From Chromatiales bacterium (GTDB lineage Bacteria > Pseudomonadota > Gammaproteobacteria > Steroidobacterales > BM003): a DNA stretch of 46,751 bases. Positions 27,285 to 33,816 of the stretch are shown one piece after another (the stretch's first letter is position 1; the number at the start of each line of letters is the position of its first letter). A model generated the notes under the pieces. That model saw only the letters and a program-made list of their open reading frames with translations, was not told the origin of the DNA and searched no databases. The DNA is taken from the NCBI GenBank assembly GCA_029864735.1, contig JAOTSW010000003.1:1-46751 (forward strand). The letters are read 5' to 3'. Both the position numbers and the translations under genes were made by a program.

Positions 27285-27316
27285 CGCCCCGGGGGTGGAC
27301 CCCGGGATGCGGGGCG
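27285..27316 (-). terminator. GC-rich hairpin between rplI and dnaB
   Basis: CGCCCCG and CGGGGCG flank a second internal repeat (CCCGGGG / CCCCGGG), giving a very stable nested or alternative stem just after the rplI stop. There is no good T-run on the minus strand, so a rho-independent terminator is uncertain; a partial terminator or RNA-stabilising hairpin is equally possible. Confidence 0.4.
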
Positions 27317-27319
27317 ATC

Positions 27320-27769
27320 TTATTCTTCGCCGGTAACCTCGACCGGCACAGTAACGCTAAGTTCGCTGTGCAGGACTACTTCGACGGTATGATCGCCAAG
27401 CTGGCGGATCGGACCTTCGGCCATATGGACTTCGCGACGCTCAATTTCCACACCCTGTGCGGTCAGAGCAGCGGCGATATCGGCGTTGCCGATGGAGCCA
27501 AACAGCTTGCCTTCGTTACCGGCCTTGGCGGTCAGTTTCACAACCACGCCGTCCAGCAGCTTGGCACGACCCTGGGCGCGAGTCAGCAATTCGGCTGACT
27601 TGGCCTCAAGCTCCGCACGGATCGCCTCGAACTTCTCAATGTTCGCAGCAGTTGCCAGCGTTGCCTTGCCCTGGGGCAGAAGGAAATTACGACCATAACC
27701 TGAACGTACCTTTACGCGGTCGCCCATGGAACCCAGGTTTTCAACTTTTTCCAGAAGTATGACTTCCAT
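27320..27769 (-). CDS. rplI: 50S ribosomal protein L9
   Basis: L9 is an elongated two-domain protein on the side of the 50S subunit. The start at 27769 gives MEVILLEKVENLGSMGDRVKVRSGYGRNFLLPQGKA, the standard N-terminus, and 149 residues; the ORF track starts 12 codons too early. The C-terminal domain (VVLHSELSVTVPVEV) is intact. It follows the DUF2232 gene by 48 bases in the rpsF-rpsR-DUF2232-rplI unit. Confidence 0.97.
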   Translation of the reverse strand: MEVILLEKVENLGSMGDRVKVRSGYGRNFLLPQGKATLATAANIEKFEAIRAELEAKSAELLTRAQGRAKLLDGVVVKLTAKAGNEGKLFGSIGNADIAAALTAQGVEIERREVHMAEGPIRQLGDHTVEVVLHSELSVTVPVEVTGEE

Positions 27770-27817
27770 CATCTCACCCGTTTTATCAAGCCCTAAGCGG
27801 GCCATCTATCCTAAAAA

Positions 27818-28696
27818 TTATCCACGCCGCGCCAGTTTTTGGCGCAAGCCGAACCAGTTATCCAAATATCCGAACATTGCCAGCAGTGGAAGCGCCACCT
27901 GCAAAAGCAGCACCAGCATTGCGTAAACCACTATCAGCATTGCCATCGGCCAACCGCCCTCGGAGACCAGGAAGTGAGCTAACGACAGGCCCTGCAACAT
28001 CAGCAAGACAACGAAAACCCACATCACGTTCTCAACCCAGAGACCGCCGACCAGCATGGCAGTCACAACGACCAGTGTGGACACCGCGGTCAGAACTGTT
28101 CCCAACTTCATCTGCCGGAATTCAGCTCCAAAACGTCCCGCAAGCTCTTCCAACCCGTCCTGCCACACCCGTCCTACAAACAGGCCGGCCAGGCAAACCA
28201 GTGTAACAAGCCCGGTCATGACTCCCGGCATTACCCGAAAAATCGAGTTCCAGCTTTCCTCGGACAATTCCTGCCCAGCAGCACTGAACTGTTCCTTCAC
28301 CGGTCCCATTACTTCGCCCAACACACTTGCCGGGTCCGGCAACAGGACCAACACCAAAGAAACAGCTACCACCCCAAGGATCGCCGCCACCTGGAAAACC
28401 AGATTTAGCGATCGGTACCCCTGCAGCAATCCAGCCAGCAGTAGTACCGGGCCCCACATCACGCCGGTCACTTCCAGCATGGGCACGGGGTCACCCCCGG
28501 ATACCAGGGCCACACCGGCCAGTAAGACCATGGCGAGCGCGGCGGTCATCAGCGACTGTTTGACTCCTCGTTGCAGAGCAACCAGGGCGAGCAAACCGCT
28601 GCTAAGCACTCCAAGAAACGGAAGCAAAGACAACGCAGCAACCAGTGTGACCTGGCGGTGCTGCCTCTGCATAATCCAACGCAGGATACCGTTCAT
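27818..28696 (-). CDS. DUF2232 family inner-membrane protein
   Basis: A 292-residue integral membrane protein with roughly eight hydrophobic spans and little else, for example LLPFLGVLSSGLLALVALQRG and LTLVCLAGLFVGRVWQDGLEEL. The combination of length, hydrophobic pattern and position between rpsR and rplI identifies it as the YybS/DUF2232 membrane protein found at this spot in Pseudomonas-type genomes. Its function is unknown; a transporter-like fold is sometimes suggested. The start at 28696 or a Met eight codons on are both possible. Confidence 0.85.
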   Translation of the reverse strand: MNGILRWIMQRQHRQVTLVAALSLLPFLGVLSSGLLALVALQRGVKQSLMTAALAMVLLAGVALVSGGDPVPMLEVTGVMWGPVLLLAGLLQGYRSLNLVFQVAAILGVVAVSLVLVLLPDPASVLGEVMGPVKEQFSAAGQELSEESWNSIFRVMPGVMTGLVTLVCLAGLFVGRVWQDGLEELAGRFGAEFRQMKLGTVLTAVSTLVVVTAMLVGGLWVENVMWVFVVLLMLQGLSLAHFLVSEGGWPMAMLIVVYAMLVLLLQVALPLLAMFGYLDNWFGLRQKLARRG

Positions 28697-28750
28697 CAGT
28701 ATTCAAAAATCACTGCCCCACACAACCGATGCGAGGCAGCGACCATAGCC

Positions 28751-28975
28751 CTAGTGGCTATCGGTGTAAGGCAGCAGCGCCAGGAAGCGGGCACGCTTTA
28801 CAGCGGTGGCCAGCTGACGCTGATAATTTGCCTTGGTACCGGTAATACGACTGGGAACGATCTTCCCGGTCTCGGTGATGTAATTCTTCAGGGTGTTGAG
28901 ATCCTTGTAATCAATCTCTTTAACACCATCAGCAGTGAAGCGGCAGAACCTGCGGCGACGAAAATAACGTGACAT
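28751..28975 (-). CDS. rpsR: 30S ribosomal protein S18
   Basis: A 74-residue S18 with the usual core [43 protein letters not shown] and the [22 protein letters not shown] end. Its partner S6 is encoded 44 bases upstream; the two form a heterodimer before binding 16S rRNA. The priB gene that lies between them in enterics is absent, as in Pseudomonas. Confidence 0.98.
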   Translation of the reverse strand: MSRYFRRRRFCRFTADGVKEIDYKDLNTLKNYITETGKIVPSRITGTKANYQRQLATAVKRARFLALLPYTDSH

Positions 28976-29019
28976 GGCTTAATCCTCTATCGAATTCAAT
29001 TCAGCAAAGATACGGTGAC

Positions 29020-29487
29020 TTACTCTTCTTCCGAGAAATCGTCTTCAGATTCTTCGGCAGGAGCATCGTCATCATCAGCACTGGCTTCCTCATCACCACC
29101 TTCGGTGGCACGAGGGGCACGTGCGGCATCACGTTCTGCGCGCTCGCTTTCGCGACGACGCTCCTCTTCCACGGACTTGGCCATGTGTGAGGGTTCGGTG
29201 ACGGCTTCTTCGCGGCCAAGGACCATGTGTCGAATGATTGCATCATTGAACTTGAACAGGGTCGTCAGCTCATCAAGGCTTTCCTGGCCGCACTCAATAT
29301 TCAGCATCAGGTAATGGGCCTTGTGAATCTTGTTGATCGGGTATGCCAACTGGCGACGGCCCCAATCTTCCTCACGGTGGATGACACCACCGCCGGTCTG
29401 GATCATACCTTTATAACGTTCGAGCATGGCAGGCACCTGCTCGCTCTGATCCGGGTGGACCAGAAAGACCACTTCGTAATGTCTCAT
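29020..29487 (-). CDS. rpsF: 30S ribosomal protein S6
   Basis: S6 has the normal core [56 protein letters not shown]. The C-terminal tail is long and strongly acidic ([26 protein letters not shown]), making the protein 155 residues; in E. coli such a tail receives extra glutamates from RimK. The start is preceded by AGGGAGCTACA. It is the first gene of the rpsF-rpsR-DUF2232-rplI unit, with a hairpin in its leader. Confidence 0.98.
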   Translation of the reverse strand: MRHYEVVFLVHPDQSEQVPAMLERYKGMIQTGGGVIHREEDWGRRQLAYPINKIHKAHYLMLNIECGQESLDELTTLFKFNDAIIRHMVLGREEAVTEPSHMAKSVEEERRRESERAERDAARAPRATEGGDEEASADDDDAPAEESEDDFSEEE

Positions 29488-29509
29488 TGTAGCTCCCTTC
29501 GGGCTTTGG

Positions 29510-29531
29510 GCCTCCCAATTAGTGGTGAGGC
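29510..29531 (-). promoter_or_regulatory. Hairpin in rpsF leader, candidate S6:S18 autoregulatory site
   Basis: On the minus strand GCCTC-A-CCA and TGG-G-GAGGC pair around the loop CTAAT, 23 bases upstream of the rpsF start. Many bacteria carry an S6:S18-binding leader at this place, which makes regulation plausible. The conserved CCG bulge of that motif was not clearly matched, so assignment is tentative. Confidence 0.4.
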
Positions 29532-29671
29532 AGAGAGAAATTCAAACCCCTGGCAGGCATAGACCTGTCCAAGGGCGGGCAATGGTACCCAAGGACCCGG
29601 CTAAAAACAAGCCAATCCAAGTTCTTTCAATAGCTTGAGCAAGGCGGGAAACAACCTGAAACCCGAAAATC

Positions 29672-30415
29672 CTACAGCGAGCGCTGGCGAACCGCCTCGT
29701 AGGCCATGACCCCCAGGGCCACCGACACGTTCAGGCTCTCGACAATACCCTCCATGGGCAGTCGCACCAGGACATCACACCGCTCTGAAGTAAGGCGCCT
29801 CAGACCCCTGCCCTCTGCGCCCATAACCAGCGCCAGCGGGCCACTCAGGTCCGTCTGGTGGTACATGGCGGGGCCATGCTCATCGGCCCCCACCAGGGTC
29901 AGGCCCAGTTCCTTGAGTAGCAGCATGGTCCGGCTCAGGTTGGTCACCCGGATCAGGGGCACGGTCTCCGCGGCCCCGGAGGCAACCTTCCTGGCCGCGG
30001 GGGTCAGGCTGGCTGCCCGGTCCTTGGGCACGACAACTGCGCAAGCCCCCACCGCATCCGCAGTTCTCATACAGGCACCCAGGTTATGGGGGTCCTGCAC
30101 ACCGTCCAGTATCAGCACCAGCGGTCTGGGGCCGGCGCCGGCCACCAGGTCAGGCAATTCCGGCTCGTTCCACTGGCGGGGCACACGCAGGCGCGCCGCC
30201 ACACCCTGGTGGGAGGCATCCGGCAGCAGGTGGTTGAGGTCCTTGCGACCCAGGCGCTTCACCGGCAATCCGGCCTGCTCTACCAACTGGCGAGTCTCGT
30301 TCATGCGCTTGTCCTGGCGTTCATCCACCAGCAGAACTTCGATCACCCGGGACGCCGAACGCGCCACCATGGCTCGCACCGCGTGGTGCCCGAAAATCAA
30401 ACTTCCTTCGCTCAC
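29672..30415 (-). CDS. rlmB: 23S rRNA (guanosine-2'-O)-methyltransferase RlmB
   Basis: A SpoU/TrmH-family SPOUT enzyme that 2'-O-methylates G2251 of 23S rRNA. An L30e-like N-terminal domain is followed by the three SpoU motifs: LILDGVQDPHNLGACMRTADAVGACAVVVP, LALVMGAEGRGLRRLTSERCD and VRLPMEGIVESLNVSVALGVMAYEAVRQ. Length 247 is normal. The start overlaps the rnr stop by four bases, the usual rnr-rlmB arrangement. Confidence 0.97.
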   Translation of the reverse strand: MSEGSLIFGHHAVRAMVARSASRVIEVLLVDERQDKRMNETRQLVEQAGLPVKRLGRKDLNHLLPDASHQGVAARLRVPRQWNEPELPDLVAGAGPRPLVLILDGVQDPHNLGACMRTADAVGACAVVVPKDRAASLTPAARKVASGAAETVPLIRVTNLSRTMLLLKELGLTLVGADEHGPAMYHQTDLSGPLALVMGAEGRGLRRLTSERCDVLVRLPMEGIVESLNVSVALGVMAYEAVRQRSL

Positions 30416-32760
30416 GATTTACCTTTATTCGTTACGCTTTTTCGCCTTTTTTCTGGAGTTGCCGACTTTTTCGCTGTATTTCCTTGCTTTTTCTTGGGAT
30501 TTCCACCTTTTTTCCGAATCCCGCCGCCCTTTTTCCGCCTTTCGGTACCGCCCTCATCTTTGTGACGGCTCACGTCGCCTTCCTTGCTGACCAGATCGAA
30601 ATCGATCTTGCGGTCCTCAAGGCTGGCGCGGGCCACCCTGACCTGCAGCCTGTCTCCCAACTGGAAGATACGTCCGCTTCGGCTGCCTATGAGCCGATAG
30701 CGAGGCCTGTCCAGGTCGAAGTATTCGCTGCCCAGGGCGCTCACGTGCACCAGGCCATCAATTTGCAGGGTATCCAGCTGCACGAACACCCCGAACTGGG
30801 TCACGCCGCTGATCGTGCCCTGGAACTCCTGGCCCAGCTTGTCCTGCATGAATTCAGTCTTCAGCCAGCCCATGGCTTCCCGGGTGGCGTCATCAGCACG
30901 CCGTTCGCAACGCGAGCAGTGATCACCCAGACCTTCCATTTCCACCAGCGAATAGGTGTAGGCGCCGGGCTTGCCACCGTCCAGCAAGTGCCCGATGGCC
31001 CGATGCACCAGCAAGTCGGGGTAACGCCTGATTGGCGAGGTAAAATGGGCGTATTCGCCCAGGGCCAGGCCGAAGTGCCCACCACTGCCCGGCTTGTACA
31101 CGGCCTGGGCCAGGGAGCGCAGCATCACGGTCTCGATCAAGGCGGCGTCGGGCCGGTCCTGGACCAGCTCGATGACCTTGCTCAACATTTCCGGCTTGAA
31201 GGTGGAACCGGGATTAAACGGAACTCCCACGGCGGCCAGGAACAGCTTCAGCTCTTCCAGGCGGTCCTCGTCGGGTCCGGCATGCACCCTATACAGGGAG
31301 GGAATGCGCGCCTTGCGCAGGAACCTTGCGGCCTCCACGTTGGCGGCGATCATGCATTCCTCGATCAACTTGTGGGCATCGCTGCGCACCCGCTCGTGGA
31401 TTGCAGCCACCCTGCCCCGTTCGTCAAATTCCAGGGTATTCTCGGGAATCTCGAAATCTATCGCGCCGCGTTTCTTGCGAGCGCCCAGCAGCGCCTTGTA
31501 TAGGGAATACAGGGTCTCCAGACCCTCAACCCGGGCCTGGAAGCGTTCCCGCAGCCGTTCATCGCCATGCTGGATGATTCCCGCCACCTGCTCGTAGGTG
31601 AAGCGCTGGGCCGAACGCATCACGCCCCGGAAGAACCGGGAACGGGTCACCTTGCCCTGCTTGTCGATGCGCATCTCACACACCAGGCACAGCCGGTCCA
31701 CATCCGGTTTCAAGGAGCACAGCCCGTTGGACAGGGCCTCGGGAAGCATGGGAATCACCCGGTTGGGGAAATATACCGACGTGCCCCGGTTCCGGGCCTC
31801 GGCATCCAGGGCCGTGCCATGCACGACGTAGTGGGATACGTCCGCAATGGCCACCAGCAATTTCCAGCCGCTGCCATCGGGCTCGCAATACACCGCGTCA
31901 TCAAAGTCCCTGGCATCAGCACCATCGATAGTGACCAGCGGCAGCTTGCGCAGATCCTCCCGGCCCTGCTTGGCGCTCTCGGGCACGGCCTCGCCAAAGG
32001 CCACCATCTCCTGCGCCACCTCATCCGGCCACAGGAATGGCAGGTTGTGGGCGTGGACGGCAATCTCGGTTTCCATGCCCGGATCGTTTTCTTCCCCCAG
32101 CACGCGACTGATTCGCCCTACCGGGTAGGTAGTCTGTCCCGGCGGCGCGGTAATTTCGGCAATAACAATCTGGCCTGGCTGGGCGCCTCCCCGGTGCTTG
32201 GGGCCGATCAGAATCTCGTGGGTAATCCGGGGATTATCCGGTACCACGAACCCTATGCCGCCTTGGGCGACGTAGCGGCCCACCACCTGGGTGTTGGCTC
32301 GCTCGAAGACCTCGGCCACCGCCCCCTCGGGACGGCCCTTGCGATCGTAGGACTTGATACGCACGGCAATGCGGTCACCGTGCATCACTTCCCGCATCTG
32401 GCGGGCAGACAGGAACACGTCGTCGGAGCCATCTTCGGGTATCAAGAAGCCGAACCCGTCCCGATGGCCCTGGACGACACCCGTCACCAGGTGAATCCGC
32501 GCGGTCAGGCAGTACTCGCCCTTGCGATTGATAATCAGCTGCCCGTCCCGGCCCATGGCCCCCAGGCGCTTGCGCATGGCCTGGCGCTGGGGCTCGCCTT
32601 TAAGCTTCAGGGCAGAGAAAATTTCCCGGGCAGCCAGGGGTCTTCCCTCGGCCTCCAGCAATGCCAGGACCTCGTCCCGGCCCGGGATCGTGAACGCATA
32701 ATCCGCCTGGCTACGCGGGCCTGAACCCGAACGCCCCGGCTTGTTGTTTGTGTTGCTCAA
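30412..32760 (-). CDS. rnr: Ribonuclease R
   Basis: A 3'-5' exoribonuclease of the RNB family that degrades structured RNA and helps quality control of rRNA and tmRNA-tagged messages. Order: winged-helix segment (EVLALLEAEGRPLAAREIFSAL), cold-shock-like OB domains, RNB catalytic core (TIDGADARDFDDAVYC near residue 275 with the Mg-binding aspartates), and a C-terminal S1 domain ending in a lysine-rich tail. I start at TTG 32760, with AGGA eight bases before it; the ORF track's ATG at 32799 overlaps the tRNA-Leu promoter and adds an unlikely leader. Length is then 782. Confidence 0.95.
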   Translation of the reverse strand: MSNTNNKPGRSGSGPRSQADYAFTIPGRDEVLALLEAEGRPLAAREIFSALKLKGEPQRQAMRKRLGAMGRDGQLIINRKGEYCLTARIHLVTGVVQGHRDGFGFLIPEDGSDDVFLSARQMREVMHGDRIAVRIKSYDRKGRPEGAVAEVFERANTQVVGRYVAQGGIGFVVPDNPRITHEILIGPKHRGGAQPGQIVIAEITAPPGQTTYPVGRISRVLGEENDPGMETEIAVHAHNLPFLWPDEVAQEMVAFGEAVPESAKQGREDLRKLPLVTIDGADARDFDDAVYCEPDGSGWKLLVAIADVSHYVVHGTALDAEARNRGTSVYFPNRVIPMLPEALSNGLCSLKPDVDRLCLVCEMRIDKQGKVTRSRFFRGVMRSAQRFTYEQVAGIIQHGDERLRERFQARVEGLETLYSLYKALLGARKKRGAIDFEIPENTLEFDERGRVAAIHERVRSDAHKLIEECMIAANVEAARFLRKARIPSLYRVHAGPDEDRLEELKLFLAAVGVPFNPGSTFKPEMLSKVIELVQDRPDAALIETVMLRSLAQAVYKPGSGGHFGLALGEYAHFTSPIRRYPDLLVHRAIGHLLDGGKPGAYTYSLVEMEGLGDHCSRCERRADDATREAMGWLKTEFMQDKLGQEFQGTISGVTQFGVFVQLDTLQIDGLVHVSALGSEYFDLDRPRYRLIGSRSGRIFQLGDRLQVRVARASLEDRKIDFDLVSKEGDVSRHKDEGGTERRKKGGGIRKKGGNPKKKQGNTAKKSATPEKRRKSVTNKGKS

Positions 32761-32788
32761 AAAGTATGTCCTGGAAAAAGAATCAAGG

Positions 32789-32817
32789 TTGACAAGCATA
32801 CAACGTCTACGTAAAGT
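32789..32817 (+). promoter_or_regulatory. Promoter of tRNA-Leu
   Basis: TTGACA (perfect -35), a 17-base spacer and TAAAGT lie 41 bases upstream of the tRNA. A GC-rich discriminator (TCGCCC) follows, as is typical of stringently controlled stable-RNA promoters. It overlaps the rnr upstream region on the other strand. Confidence 0.85.
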
Positions 32818-32857
32818 TCGCCCTCCAGCCAGGGTCCGGTTCCCGGATCCAGCCTAT

Positions 32858-32944
32858 GCCCAGGTGGCGGAATTGGTAGACGCGCTAGCTTCAGGTGCTA
32901 GTTATCGCAAGGTAGTGGAGGTTCAAGTCCTCTCCTGGGCACCA
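32858..32944 (+). tRNA. tRNA-Leu (anticodon CAG)
   Basis: An 87-base class II tRNA. Acceptor GCCCAGG pairs with CCTGGGC, the discriminator is A, and CCA is encoded. The anticodon stem CTAGC/GCTAG encloses TTCAGGT, so the anticodon is CAG and it reads CUG. The T-arm GGAGGTTCAAGTCCTCT is normal, and the long variable arm ATCGCAAGGTAGT fits leucine. It lies divergent to rnr, as in Pseudomonas. Confidence 0.97.
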
Positions 32945-32950
32945 TGATCC

Positions 32951-32977
32951 CGCCCCTTTTCAGGGGCGTTTTCATTT
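32951..32977 (+). terminator. Rho-independent terminator of tRNA-Leu
   Basis: CGCCCCT and AGGGGCG form a 7-base-pair stem around TTTC, followed by TTTTCATTT. It begins six bases after the tRNA CCA end. Confidence 0.88.
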
Positions 32978-33134
32978 CCGGATTCCGCAATTGCGCAAGC
33001 CCTGCCACCGACCGACTTTCACTCTCGATCCGCTAGCGAATAGTGACGGGAATTCGACTGGTTCTACACCATGGGCAGCGACCCGGCCGCCACCCTCCCC
33101 GGGCAACTTCGAAATCCGCGCATGAGCGACTGGA

Positions 33135-33174
33135 CCGGAAGCAAATCGCCGCTTCCGGGGCCGAGAATCGGCCC
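33135..33174 (-). repeat. Two tandem hairpins directly after a membrane-protein gene
   Basis: Read leftward from the stop at 33176, GGGCCGA/TCGGCCC (3-base loop) is followed at once by CCGGAAGC/GCTTCCGG (8-base loop). Both stems are perfect and share one base. No T-run follows, so this may be an mRNA-stabilising or rho-dependent end rather than a classic terminator. Confidence 0.5.
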
Positions 33175-33175
33175 G

Positions 33176-33634
33176 TCAGGCCAGCCGCCGGTAAAAGCGA
33201 ACGATAGCCTCCTCGGCTGCGAGCATCACCATGACCACGACGATAAAGGCGACGATGCCGTGGAAAGCGCCAAGGAACTGCACCTCGTCACCGAAGGCCA
33301 GGTCGATGGCCTCGAGAATAATAAACTTGGAGAGAAACAGGATCAGCCAGGCGGTGAAATAGCGCATGAACTTCGCCATGGCCCCGGACCTGGCGTTAAA
33401 GAAATCCGCCACCTTGTGCTCCAGCACCAGGGTCAACTTGAGCAACACCTGTAGCAGTACCGCTGCCAGCAGGGAAATGGTGAAGGAATTGATCACCACC
33501 TTGTCCCAGTACTCTACAAACAGGTTCAGTACCACCAGGTCAATGAGGATGGCGGTGAAGTAGCGCAGGAACAGCCGCTGGCCATTTGAAGGAGTTTCTG
33601 CCGACGCGAGCTGTGGAAATTTCGTGTTACTCAT
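33176..33634 (-). CDS. Small inner-membrane protein of unknown function
   Basis: A 152-residue protein I do not recognise. Four hydrophobic spans are visible: FTAILIDLVVLNLFVEYW, FTISLLAAVLLQVLLKLTLVL, YFTAWLILFLSKFIILEAI and GIVAFIVVVMVMLAAEEAIV. Charged loops include EHKVADFFNARSGAMAKFM. The start ATG at 33634 is preceded by GAGAGGGATC; the ORF track begins 29 codons too early in sequence without a ribosome site. It lies between the tRNA-Leu terminator and the sensor kinase, 182 bases downstream of the kinase stop, so it is probably transcribed separately. Confidence 0.72.
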   Translation of the reverse strand: MSNTKFPQLASAETPSNGQRLFLRYFTAILIDLVVLNLFVEYWDKVVINSFTISLLAAVLLQVLLKLTLVLEHKVADFFNARSGAMAKFMRYFTAWLILFLSKFIILEAIDLAFGDEVQFLGAFHGIVAFIVVVMVMLAAEEAIVRFYRRLA

Positions 33635-33816
33635 GCACCGATCCCTCTCTTTGGCTGGCTGCCTGTGAGCCATTGTAGCCGCAGTTGCAGCACATTGAAC
33701 ACAAACCTGGCCGAGAGTCATGACAATCAGACCGAGCGTTTTACCATTGCCACATCTTTAGAACGCAATGCCAGTGTAAACTCGTTATTGTTCGCGCTCC
33801 GCCTCCCCGCTTCAGA

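Noticed and set aside
31567-32724. Plus-strand 385-codon ORF
   Set aside because: It is antisense to rnr, whose RNB and winged-helix motifs are unambiguous; the translated sequence shows no family pattern and is the long shadow expected in GC-rich DNA.
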